Assembly (NCBI GenBank): GCA_002696035.1 | Contig: NZQV01000020.1 | Span: forward strand, 71,071 to 135,070 | DNA from: Balneola sp. | Lineage (GTDB): Bacteria > Bacteroidota > Rhodothermia > Balneolales > Balneolaceae | Direction of reading: 5' to 3' | Length of the DNA stretch: 64,000 nt | In this document: positions 1 through 7,628 of the stretch, in pieces | Numbering within the stretch: position 1 is the stretch's first letter | Layout of the letters: each line of letters starts with the position of its first letter | Translations under genes and position numbers: made by a program | Notes under the pieces: model-generated | Seen by the model: the letters and a program-made list of their open reading frames with translations, nothing else | Database searches by the model: none | Told to the model about the DNA's origin: nothing

Positions 1-972
1 AACGGTTGCCATATTTTTCTTGAAGGAAAGTGCCAGCACCTCGAGGTCATGATCGGAATCCCTGACAATCTTGGTGCCCGGATCTTCGGGTTTAAACATA
101 TTCTTCACAAAAACAGGAATGTTTCGTTCCTGAGCAGGTTTCAGGGTAGAAGGGTGAAGGACTTTAGCTCCAAAATAAGCCATTTCGGTTGCGTCAAAAT
201 AACTCATCTCTTTAAGCGGCTTGGCTTCGGTGATGAACCGTGGATCGCCTGTATAAACGCCGCTTACATCCGTCCAGATCTCGATGGTTTCTGCGCCCAC
301 CGCTCCTCCGATCAGGCTGGCGGTATAATCCGAGCCCTCAAACCCAAGCGTGGTAACGGTCTTGTCAGGAGCTTCCCCATAAAACCCGCCAATAATGGGA
401 GTGAACCCACTTTCCAGTACCGTTTCCAAAGAGCCACAGCGCTGATTTATGAGCAGACGGTTTGGATTGGCACGGCCATATTCGTTATCCGTTTTAATGA
501 GCTTGCGGGCCTCAATATGCTGGGTAAGCATATCCAGCGCCAGCCCACATTGTGCCAGCAGGTACGAGGAAATTTGTTCACCAATAGCTGAGATAGCATC
601 CTTCATTTGTGGAGACAAGGTTTTCTGTCGCCGGGTGTACGTCAGCAGTTTATTAAGCTTGCTGATCTTAGCAGCGGTATGTTTATCACAGCTGTCTTTA
701 ATGAGTTTATTTTTGGGATGTGGATTCTCCTGGAGGAAATCCTCAACGATCTTACTATGGCGTTGTTGAATAGATGTGGAGATCTCGAATGCTTCTTCCA
801 GCTTTCCTTTTGAAGCTAATTGAGCCGCTTCCACCAATTGCCGTGTTGTGCGAGCTGTAGCTGAAACCACTACGACCGGCCACTCATATTTTTGGATGAT
901 CTCTAACACTTGTTTCCATGTTTTGTGATCGGCCATGGAGGTACCGCCAAATTTCAGAACGTTGATCTGCAT
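1..972 (-). CDS. lysC: aspartate kinase, C-terminus cut by window edge
   Basis: Aspartate kinase phosphorylates L-aspartate, the first step towards lysine, threonine, methionine and diaminopimelate. Translating the minus strand from the ATG at 972 gives an open frame of 324 codons that leaves the window with no stop. It opens with MQINVLKFGGTSMAD, the family's N-terminal kinase motif, and later shows GFEGSDYTASLIGG and IWTDVSGVYTGDPR, both typical of the aspartokinase catalytic domain. The frame ends just as the ACT regulatory region should begin, so I cannot tell a stand-alone kinase from a ThrA-type fusion with homoserine dehydrogenase. lysA lies about 2 kb away on the same strand, which fits the lysine/DAP pathway, but a plus-strand gene separates them. 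Confidence 0.9.
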   Translation of the reverse strand, partial: MQINVLKFGGTSMADHKTWKQVLEIIQKYEWPVVVVSATARTTRQLVEAAQLASKGKLEEAFEISTSIQQRHSKIVEDFLQENPHPKNKLIKDSCDKHTAAKISKLNKLLTYTRRQKTLSPQMKDAISAIGEQISSYLLAQCGLALDMLTQHIEARKLIKTDNEYGRANPNRLLINQRCGSLETVLESGFTPIIGGFYGEAPDKTVTTLGFEGSDYTASLIGGAVGAETIEIWTDVSGVYTGDPRFITEAKPLKEMSYFDATEMAYFGAKVLHPSTLKPAQERNIPVFVKNMFKPEDPGTKIVRDSDHDLEVLALSFKKNMATV

Positions 973-1193
973 AGAATCTCTTACTTAAAAATTGCGTTGA
1001 AAAATACGGGGAATCTCTTCTTATTCCATCTCAAATTCGGAATTAAGTTTCGGTGTTAATTGCCACAGAATTTCAAAAACACGAAAGTTTATACTTTAGC
1101 TCTCGTTACAAAGCTTCGGCTTTGTAATACAGTCTCGGAAACTCATGCTTCTCCCTTGTCTTTATATTTGATCTTTTTGCTAGTGATGGGCGT

Positions 1194-1227
1194 CTTTGTT
1201 CTTTTGTGCCGACAAAAGAACCAAAAG
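1194..1227. repeat. long AT-rich hairpin
   Basis: CTTTGTTCTTTTGT at 1194-1207 faces ACAAAAGAACCAAAAG at 1212-1227 across a 4-base loop, giving a near-perfect stem. Hairpins of this kind recur between genes in Bacteroidota. It lies far from any stop codon, so it is more likely a dispersed element than a terminator. Confidence 0.5.
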
Positions 1228-1436
1228 CTCCCGGCTGCGAAAAAAGAGCTAAATCTGACTACATTTCACTAAAAGAAATCAATGCTCCTTCACGATCGGA
1301 GATTGCGTCTTAGTTGGTCCGCGGTATGATTTCTTTCTTTACGCTTCATTTCGTCATCTTCTTAGCGCTCTTTTCTCTTAGGCCGATGGAATATTGAACA
1401 AAGAACATCCAACATTTAGCGAAGAAGTGTAAAATA

Positions 1437-1464
1437 GTCATTCCTGCGGAGGCAGGGATCTAAT
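1437..1464. repeat. dispersed palindromic element, copy 1
   Basis: The 28 bases read GTCATTCCTGCGGAGGCAGG then GATCTAAT. The core is an inverted repeat around GGAG. Two further copies lie at 29097-29124 and 36078-36105. The core resembles the ATTCCCGCGAAGGCGGGAAT hairpins found in many unrelated bacteria. Confidence 0.75.
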
Positions 1465-1527
1465 AGTTTCAACCTCAGATTAGGTTGATTCATGAATGCG
1501 GCGGAGTAATAGATTTTTGGATTACTC

Positions 1528-1625
1528 GACCCCAGCGGGGTCATATGTCAGTAGCCCCGGGTAAGTCCCGTTGGGAGGCTGAAGATAGGGTTGCTATATT
1601 TGCCGGGCGCAACCCGGGGTAAAGA
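1528..1625. repeat. nested GC-rich inverted repeat element
   Basis: A perfect palindrome GACCCCAGCGGGGTC occupies 1528-1542. It is followed by CCCCGGGT at 1555-1562, which pairs with ACCCGGGG at 1612-1619. The GC-rich block stands out from the AT-rich surroundings. The style matches the CCCCAGCGGGG family of interspersed repeats seen in Bacteroidota, but that family link is from memory and only this copy is in the window. Confidence 0.5.
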
Positions 1626-1774
1626 GAAACAAAATGTATAAATTTTTGCCTGGGAATTTTTTAGGGAATGGATGTCAATCAAAAATTGGGTATAGAGTTT
1701 AATAACGTACCTAACATTCCGCTTTATCCTTGTTCCATTTCGTGACTAACCCAAAGAAACGGTATCTTTCATGT

Positions 1775-2998
1775 ATGAATGAAAAACCTCTACAAGTTGC
1801 GGTAATCGGTGGCGGAGCTGCAGGATTTTTTGCGGCAATTTCAGCTAAAACGAATCACCCTGAAGCTAAAGTCACAATCTATGAAAAGTCGAATAAACTG
1901 CTTTCAAAAGTGCGAATATCCGGTGGTGGTCGATGTAATGTAACCCACCATTGTTTTGATGTTCGGGAGTTAGTGAAGTTCTATCCACGTGGAGAGCGGC
2001 CGCTGAAGAAAGCATTCGGGATGTTTTCGCCAACCGATACCGTAGAATGGTTTGAAAGCCGCGGGGTGAATTTGAAGTCCGAGTCAGACGGACGCATGTT
2101 CCCCACCACTGATGATTCTGAAACCATCATCAACTGCCTGATGCGGGAAACCCGAAAGCTGGGGATCGGTATCAAAACCAAAGCGAATATAAAGTCCTTA
2201 AAGAAATTGAATTCAGGCTACGAAATGGACTTGTATCGCAGTGGAAGGATCAAGGCCGATAAAGTAATTGTTGCAACGGGTGGAAGTCCGCGGGCGAGTG
2301 GCTTCGACTGGCTGCGCGAGCTGGATCATGAGATCGAAGAACCGGTGCCTTCCCTTTTCACGTTCAATATGCCGGGGGAGCCGATCAAAGAATTGATGGG
2401 TGTAGTTGCTGAACCCGTTTCAGTAAAGATCATGGGGTCAAAATTACAAAGCAGTGGTCCACTGTTGATCACCCATTGGGGAATGAGCGGTCCGGCAATT
2501 CTGAAATTATCCGCATTCGGTGCACGTGAACTCAATGAAAAGGATTATGAATTTAAGGCATTGGTCAACTGGACCGGAGAGCGCGCTGAGCAAGAAGTTC
2601 GTGCCATCCTGAAAGAAGTGGTAAGTGATCATGGGTTAAAAAAGATCCATAATGTGAATCCCTTTGGACTACCCGGTCGATTATGGGAATTCCTGATCGA
2701 AAAACTAGACCTCGGGGAGGATATGATCTGGCAGAATATGGGTAAGAAGAATATCAACCGGTTAGTACATTTGCTCACAAATGATGAATATCAGGTTCAG
2801 GGCAAAACCACCTTTAAAGAAGAATTTGTGACCTGCGGGGGAATCAGTTTACAGGATGTAGACATGAAAACCATGGAAAGCCGTAAGTCTCCTGATCTGT
2901 ATTTTGCAGGTGAGGTGTTAGATGTTGACGGCGTAACCGGTGGATTCAACTTTCAGGCTGCCTGGACGACGGGTTATATTGCAGGAAAGCTGAGGTAA
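1775..2998 (+). CDS. HI0933/BaiN-family FAD-dependent oxidoreductase
   Basis: A flavoprotein of the HI0933 family (BaiN-like), 407 aa, the family's usual size. The N-terminus carries the dinucleotide-binding motif VAVIGGGAAGFFAA, followed by the family signature SGGGRCNVTH. The C-terminus has the conserved FAGEVLDVDGVTGGFNFQ stretch that closes the FAD site. I chose the ATG at 1775, which places the GxGxxG motif about 10 residues in. An in-frame TTG at 1730 would add 15 poorly fitting residues. The physiological substrate is unknown for most of the family. The gene ends 7 bases before the stop of the convergent lysA. Confidence 0.88.
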   Translation: MNEKPLQVAVIGGGAAGFFAAISAKTNHPEAKVTIYEKSNKLLSKVRISGGGRCNVTHHCFDVRELVKFYPRGERPLKKAFGMFSPTDTVEWFESRGVNLKSESDGRMFPTTDDSETIINCLMRETRKLGIGIKTKANIKSLKKLNSGYEMDLYRSGRIKADKVIVATGGSPRASGFDWLRELDHEIEEPVPSLFTFNMPGEPIKELMGVVAEPVSVKIMGSKLQSSGPLLITHWGMSGPAILKLSAFGARELNEKDYEFKALVNWTGERAEQEVRAILKEVVSDHGLKKIHNVNPFGLPGRLWEFLIEKLDLGEDMIWQNMGKKNINRLVHLLTNDEYQVQGKTTFKEEFVTCGGISLQDVDMKTMESRKSPDLYFAGEVLDVDGVTGGFNFQAAWTTGYIAGKLR

Positions 2999-3005
2999 TT
3001 TAAAA

Positions 3006-4163
3006 TTACTCTATCTCATCCGAATAAATAGTCGGGTTTGCTTCTCTTAAGTTATATGCGCTCCGCATCACTTCTCCATAAGCTCCGGCGCTGCGGATAG
3101 CAACCAGATCGCCACGTTTGACTTCCGGGATGGAAATGTCTTTGCGGAAGGTGTCTGAACTTTCACAGATGGGGCCAACCACGTCGTAATTCTTCTCCGG
3201 TTTGGAGCTGGTTAACACATCAATACGGTGGGCCGCCTGGTACAATGCTGGACGAATGAGTTCGGTCATGCCGGCATCAACAATAGCGAAATTTTTGGTT
3301 TGTCCATATTTGGTATACAGTACTTTAGTGATCAGGCTTCCGCACTGACCAACTACAGAACGCCCAAGTTCAAAGTGTAACTTTTGGTGGTCTTTCAGCT
3401 TGATGTTTTCTTCAAACAATTCAAAAAAGCGTTCAAAATCGGGCACTGAGTTATCGTTGGGATGACCATAATTTATTCCAAATCCCCCACCCACATTGAT
3501 CACAGAAAGCTCAAACCCTTTGTCTTCAATATGGTCATTCAGTGCGTTGGCTTTTTTGCACAATTCCTCAAACGGGGCGAAATTTTCGATCTGTGAGCCG
3601 ATGTGGAAATGGATTCCGATCAGTTTTAGGTGTTCCAGTTCCGGAAGTTTCTCAAGAACCTCATCCAGATCTGAAGCGTTAATACCGAATTTATTTTCAT
3701 TCAACCCCGTAGTGATGTATTCATGAGTATCTGCTTCCACGTTTGGGTTGAGCCGAAGTGCGATCCGGGCCGTCTTGTCCTGTTTTCCGGCAAGTTCATT
3801 AAGCACTTCCAGCTCCTGGGGAGACTCGCAATTGAAGCAGAAAATATCGTGCTTCAAGCCAAGTTCAATTTCCTCATCACTTTTTCCGACTCCGGCAAAG
3901 GCGATATCACCAGGAGAAAAACCAGAGTCGATGGCGCGCTGAATTTCGCCGCCACTCACGCAATCTGCTCCCAGTCCTGCTTCTTCAATCACCTTTAAAA
4001 TTTTGGGCTGATTGTTCGCCTTCAATGCAAAATGAACGTGGTATCCTTTCGAAAGTCCGTGTTTCTTGATCTTCTTGAGGGTGGCGTTCAGAACATCAAG
4101 ATCGTAGTAATAAAAAGGCGTTTTTTGGTCTTTGAAAAAGTCTGTGACTTCCGCTGGAAACAT
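3006..4163 (-). CDS. lysA: diaminopimelate decarboxylase
   Basis: A PLP enzyme of the alanine-racemase fold that decarboxylates meso-diaminopimelate to L-lysine. The 385 aa are slightly short for the family (about 400-420). The PLP lysine sits in HFALKANNQP. HFHIGSQIENF, INVGGGFGINY and the GPICESSDTF segment with the catalytic cysteine are all present, as is the RSAGAYGEVM substrate-binding stretch near the C-terminus. The ATG at 4163 is well placed. Ornithine decarboxylase relatives share the fold, but the C-terminal motifs favour LysA. The partial aspartate kinase at the window edge belongs to the same pathway. Confidence 0.93.
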   Translation of the reverse strand: MFPAEVTDFFKDQKTPFYYYDLDVLNATLKKIKKHGLSKGYHVHFALKANNQPKILKVIEEAGLGADCVSGGEIQRAIDSGFSPGDIAFAGVGKSDEEIELGLKHDIFCFNCESPQELEVLNELAGKQDKTARIALRLNPNVEADTHEYITTGLNENKFGINASDLDEVLEKLPELEHLKLIGIHFHIGSQIENFAPFEELCKKANALNDHIEDKGFELSVINVGGGFGINYGHPNDNSVPDFERFFELFEENIKLKDHQKLHFELGRSVVGQCGSLITKVLYTKYGQTKNFAIVDAGMTELIRPALYQAAHRIDVLTSSKPEKNYDVVGPICESSDTFRKDISIPEVKRGDLVAIRSAGAYGEVMRSAYNLREANPTIYSDEIE

Positions 4164-4322
4164 TTACAATGAGTTTTAAAGAATGAATGAGTGAATTTAA
4201 AGAGACAAAAAGATAAGGAAATTTACCGCTTGGTTTGATAGGATTTGTTGATAGCGCGTATATTGATAGAATTGACAATTCATATATCGAAAATCATAAA
4301 TCCAAAATCAGAACATTTTCTG

Positions 4323-4354
4323 TTTGACCAAACACTAAAAAGCCGGTATAATTG
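4323..4354 (+). promoter_or_regulatory. Bacteroidota-type promoter for the riboswitch transcript
   Basis: TTTG at 4323-4326 is separated by 20 bases from TATAATTG at 4347-4354. This is close to the Bacteroidota -33/-7 consensus of TTTG and TAnnTTTG, with one mismatch in the -7 box. Transcription would begin near 4360, exactly where the riboswitch-like sequence starts. Confidence 0.6.
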
Positions 4355-4360
4355 TTATCG

Positions 4361-4500
4361 AATTGAACAATCAGCCTAATCTTGAAAATTCAAGAGTGGA
4401 GGACCCAAACGTGGGGCGAATTCCAGATTCGGAAAGAGCATCTATCAGCTCCAGCCCGTCAGCTAACTTCACAGGCATTGATAGGAGATTGAGCGTGCCT
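4361..4500 (+). promoter_or_regulatory. c-di-AMP riboswitch (ydaO-yuaA type)
   Basis: The segment contains the family's most conserved 3' motif, CCGTCAGCTAACTTCACAGG, at 4456-4475, followed by ATTGATAGGAGA. Upstream, GGAGGACCCAAACGTGGGGC and the following GAATTCC match the conserved internal elements (GGAGAACCAA, GGGGTGAATC). GCCT at about 4374 can pair with AGGC at 4472 as part of P1. In known cases this RNA binds cyclic di-AMP and switches off potassium uptake, osmolyte transport or wall-remodelling genes. Here it precedes the TIM-barrel gene at 4551 and two transporters. The exact 5' end and the expression platform are inferred. No clear terminator hairpin is visible, so translational control is possible. 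Confidence 0.8.
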
Positions 4501-4550
4501 TGTGCGTGAGCGGTCTTCACATCTTAAATTAATATTACCAAACTACGCAC

Positions 4551-5213
4551 ATGAGTTTACAACAGCAGGATTTTTTGCTTTCTGCCAATAAATTCCAGAT
4601 TCCGGAAGTGATTGCAGAAAGTCCCGGCATACAGATCGGGAATACGTTGGTACATTCCGTTTTGTTGAGTACCGACCTCGCTTATATCCAAAACCTGGAT
4701 TCCGATGCTATTATGACCGTCAATCCTTTTGACAAGTCTACCGAGCTGGACAAAGTGATCATAGATTTTGTCCCGGAGCCGGTTCTTTGTGATGTAGGCG
4801 GTGGCCTTTTGAGGGAACAAAAAACCATAGAACTGGCAAAAGGCGCTATTGGTGCGGGGGCAGCCGGGGTCGTGATCACCAAACCTACCGCTCCTGAGAT
4901 CATTCAGAACATCCGGGCAGAATTTGATGGTTTGATCATATACACCGTTATGTTCGATGCTGAACCCTTCCAGGATCTGGCGCAGGCTGGGGTCGATATT
5001 TTTAACATATCTACTGGAGAATACACAGCAGCAAGTGTATCTGATATACGCGCTCAACTTCCGGACTTTCCCTTGATGGCTAGTGGTGGTCCTCACGACT
5101 CTGCCATCCGGGAAACGATAAAAGCCGGAGCCGATGCCATCGTTTTTAATCCGCCTACAGCAACGGAGATACTGCGAACTGTGTTCGATGAGTATCGTAG
5201 TCAACGCGTGTAA
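4551..5213 (+). CDS. phosphate-binding TIM-barrel protein of unknown substrate
   Basis: A 220-aa protein with the look of a small (beta/alpha)8 barrel. Regular beta-strand motifs are visible (VLCDVGGG, GVVITKPT, LIIYTVMFD, DIFNISTG, PLMASGGPHD). The last part, ASGGPHDSAIRETIKAGADA, resembles the phosphate-binding loop of NanE, thiazole synthase and KDPG-aldolase-like enzymes. There is no signal peptide or membrane segment, so it should be cytosolic. I do not recognise the exact family or reaction. It is the first gene after the c-di-AMP riboswitch (ATG 50 bases beyond it), and the antiporter gene follows after 115 bases on the same strand. That suggests a role in osmotic or wall homeostasis, which is an inference from position only. 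Confidence 0.65.
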   Translation: MSLQQQDFLLSANKFQIPEVIAESPGIQIGNTLVHSVLLSTDLAYIQNLDSDAIMTVNPFDKSTELDKVIIDFVPEPVLCDVGGGLLREQKTIELAKGAIGAGAAGVVITKPTAPEIIQNIRAEFDGLIIYTVMFDAEPFQDLAQAGVDIFNISTGEYTAASVSDIRAQLPDFPLMASGGPHDSAIRETIKAGADAIVFNPPTATEILRTVFDEYRSQRV

Positions 5214-5328
5214 AGTAGTACAAACTTTAGTAACAGCATTTAAAATCATTTCAAAAGCTCTTTTAGGGGAAGGTTATACCCAAAAAGGGTGATCTTATAA
5301 ACCTTTATAAAATCATTGGTATAGACTT

Positions 5329-7494
5329 ATGGACGTTTTTAGCGCAGCGCCTCATCACGATGTATTAGTGTTAGTTATTCAGGTAGGAGTTCTCCTGCTT
5401 GTAGCCCGCATGATGGGCGAAATTGCTCAGCGCCTCAATCAGCCTTCGGTGGTTGGAGAGATCCTGGCCGGTATTATTTTAGGCCCTTCATTACTAGCGG
5501 GCTTTGTTCCCGGAATTGGTGAATGGATCGTTCCTCAAAATGAAGTTCAGGGACATTTGCTGGAAGTAGTTAGCTTGATAGGAGCGATGTTTTTGCTCCT
5601 CATAACAGGCCTTGAAACCGATATCAGGCTTATAAAACGGCACGCCAGAACAGCCATGGGCGTTTCCGGCGGGGGCATTATTGTAACTTTTGCTACCGGT
5701 TTTGTGCTAGGGCAAAATCTCCCGGATTTCCTGCTGGCAGATACCGGTGAGCGACTTGTATTCTCGCTATTTGTAGCCACAGCCATGTCCATTTCCGCAA
5801 TTCCGGTGATCGCCAAAGTGCTCATGGATCTCAACTTGATGAGGCGCGATGTAGGGCAAACTATAATTGCGGCTGGCATGAGCGATGATACCATTGGGTG
5901 GATGTTATTATCGGTTGTAGCAGGCCTTGCAAGTGGCGAATCTGTAACGGCAGGAAGTGTGCTTCAGATCGTGGGAAGCGTGCTGGCATTCATGTTAGTT
6001 AGTTTCACTGTGGGTCGCTGGATGGTAAAGAAACTGCTGAATTACGTTCAGGATCAGGTGAAAAGTACAGATCGGTTATTGACGCTGGTGGTAGTACTTA
6101 CGTTTCTTTGGGGGGCCATTACTCAGGCGCTGAATCTCGAAGCCGTTCTCGGTGCTTTTGTTATGGGGATTTTATTTGGGATGATGCCCCGCCTGCCCGA
6201 CGAAGTTCACCATAAACTGGAAAGTATTGCACTTGGAATTTTTGCCCCCATCTTTTTTGCTACTGCAGGATTGAAGGTAAATGTGATCAATCTTTTTGAA
6301 CCGAGGCTACTGATCATAACCGGGATTGTGATCTTTATCGCTACCTTTGGTAAAGTTGCAGGGACCTATATTGGCGCCCGGTTTATTGGAAAGAAAGATC
6401 ACTGGACCTCGCTGAGCTTCGGGGCGGGACTGAATGCCCGTGGAGCGATGGAGATCATCATTGCGACCATTGGATTGAGATTAGGAATTTTATCGCAGGA
6501 TATGTTTTCCATCATCGTGGTGATGGCTATGGCAACCTCGCTGATGGCACCATCTGCCCTGAAGTGGGTACTCAGTAAAGTAGAAATGGGCGCGGAGGAA
6601 GAGGAGCGGCTCAAAAAAGAAGAAATGGAAGCCGAGAGTATTGTGTCCGGCATTCACCGCGTGCTACTGCCGGTCCGCCGCAGAGATCAGGCTCCGGATA
6701 AACTATCCACACAGTCCATTGAATCACAGATATTGGCTCGGTTGGGGCAGAAAAATGATCTTTCTGTCACATTGATGACTGTTGCCCAGAAAGGAAATAA
6801 GGGCGAATGTGAGAAGTATTTGGATGAACTCGGCAAATTATTTGAAGGTATCGAGGTCACCAAAAAAGTGGTGGCAGATGTGAAGCCAGATAAGGCAATT
6901 ATGGAAGAAGTAGAGAAGGATTATGACTTGCTGGTGCTGGGAGCAACAGAAAAAGATCCTGGTCGCAAGCATCTATTCAGTTCTTTTATTGATTATATGG
7001 TACGCGTCTCTCCTTGCCCGGTGATGATCGTTCAGCCTGAAGGGGAACCTGTAGGCTGGGATCCAAAACGGATCCTGGTTCCAACCAACGGAACTACTGC
7101 ATCCACAAATGCGGCGGAACTTGCATTTGCTCTTGCTCAGGATAGTCCTTCTTGTGAAGTGACGGGATTGAATGTAGTTGAAGACGATCGACGCCCGGGA
7201 CGTCCTTTCAAGATCTCTGAAAATAACTTCAACAAAACTAAGAAAGAGATTGCCTCAGACTTGGTAGATGAGTTGAAAGAACGTGGAAAAGCTTTCAATG
7301 TAAACACAGAAGGTGTGGTTGAAGCGGGAGAAGAAGTGGAAGCTGTGATCACCGATTTCGTGGAAAGGAACGATATCGATCTGATGATACTTGGTACCAA
7401 CATCCGCCCGGGTTCCCATAGATTGTACTTGGGGCCAAGAGTAGAAAATCTGCTCAAAAACGCAAAGTGCCCGGTCGTAATTTTCAATACCTGA
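5329..7494 (+). CDS. CPA2 cation:proton antiporter with two C-terminal UspA domains
   Basis: A 721-aa inner-membrane antiporter of the CPA2 (KefB/NapA-like) family, exchanging K+ or Na+ for protons. Residues about 15-400 form 12 or so membrane segments. They include VGEILAGIILGPSLLAG and the half-helix region AAGMSDDTIGWMLL, whose two aspartates are the ion-binding pair of electrogenic CPA2 members. GAGLNARGAMEIIIA follows. The cytosolic tail holds two universal stress protein domains (about 440-570 and 583-721), each with the LVLGATEKDPG or MILGTNIRPG nucleotide-loop pattern. Such antiporter-Usp fusions occur widely in Bacteroidota and cyanobacteria. Sitting downstream of a c-di-AMP riboswitch, potassium or sodium export is the likely role. 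Ion selectivity cannot be read from sequence. Confidence 0.9.
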   Translation: MDVFSAAPHHDVLVLVIQVGVLLLVARMMGEIAQRLNQPSVVGEILAGIILGPSLLAGFVPGIGEWIVPQNEVQGHLLEVVSLIGAMFLLLITGLETDIRLIKRHARTAMGVSGGGIIVTFATGFVLGQNLPDFLLADTGERLVFSLFVATAMSISAIPVIAKVLMDLNLMRRDVGQTIIAAGMSDDTIGWMLLSVVAGLASGESVTAGSVLQIVGSVLAFMLVSFTVGRWMVKKLLNYVQDQVKSTDRLLTLVVVLTFLWGAITQALNLEAVLGAFVMGILFGMMPRLPDEVHHKLESIALGIFAPIFFATAGLKVNVINLFEPRLLIITGIVIFIATFGKVAGTYIGARFIGKKDHWTSLSFGAGLNARGAMEIIIATIGLRLGILSQDMFSIIVVMAMATSLMAPSALKWVLSKVEMGAEEEERLKKEEMEAESIVSGIHRVLLPVRRRDQAPDKLSTQSIESQILARLGQKNDLSVTLMTVAQKGNKGECEKYLDELGKLFEGIEVTKKVVADVKPDKAIMEEVEKDYDLLVLGATEKDPGRKHLFSSFIDYMVRVSPCPVMIVQPEGEPVGWDPKRILVPTNGTTASTNAAELAFALAQDSPSCEVTGLNVVEDDRRPGRPFKISENNFNKTKKEIASDLVDELKERGKAFNVNTEGVVEAGEEVEAVITDFVERNDIDLMILGTNIRPGSHRLYLGPRVENLLKNAKCPVVIFNT

Positions 7495-7628
7495 TAGTTT
7501 ATTTTGTTGTTAACCAACAGGTTGATATAATTAGCATAGTTAAATAACCTAAGAACGACTCGTTAAAAACTGAGGTCGGTGAGGGCCGGTAATTGAAGCC
7601 GGCAGCATTCAGAATTATAAATGTTTAC

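Larger units (their letters stand above)
973..1774. other. repeat-rich intergenic region, no gene seen
   Basis: About 800 bases with no convincing coding sequence. It holds several separate dispersed elements, listed individually: a long hairpin at 1194-1227, a palindromic element at 1437-1464 and a nested inverted repeat at 1528-1619. Around 1395-1425 there is a motif rich in GAACAT words like those at 37128 and 63324. The short open frames here have no recognisable product and unlikely composition. Promoters for the two divergent flanking genes should lie at its ends. Confidence 0.6.
4164..4550. other. divergent spacer carrying promoter and riboswitch
   Basis: This spacer lies between the divergent lysA and the TIM-barrel gene. 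The right-hand two thirds hold a promoter (4323-4354) and a c-di-AMP riboswitch (about 4361-4500). Nothing recognisable was found in 4164-4320 beyond the likely lysA promoter region. Confidence 0.6.

Noticed and set aside
1060..1272. 70-codon open frame in the spacer
   Set aside because: No family resemblance; it crosses a dispersed hairpin and lies in repeat-rich non-coding DNA.
4557..5249. 230-codon open frame on the minus strand
   Set aside because: It mirrors the TIM-barrel gene, has improbable composition and no recognisable motif, while the plus-strand protein shows clear barrel strands.
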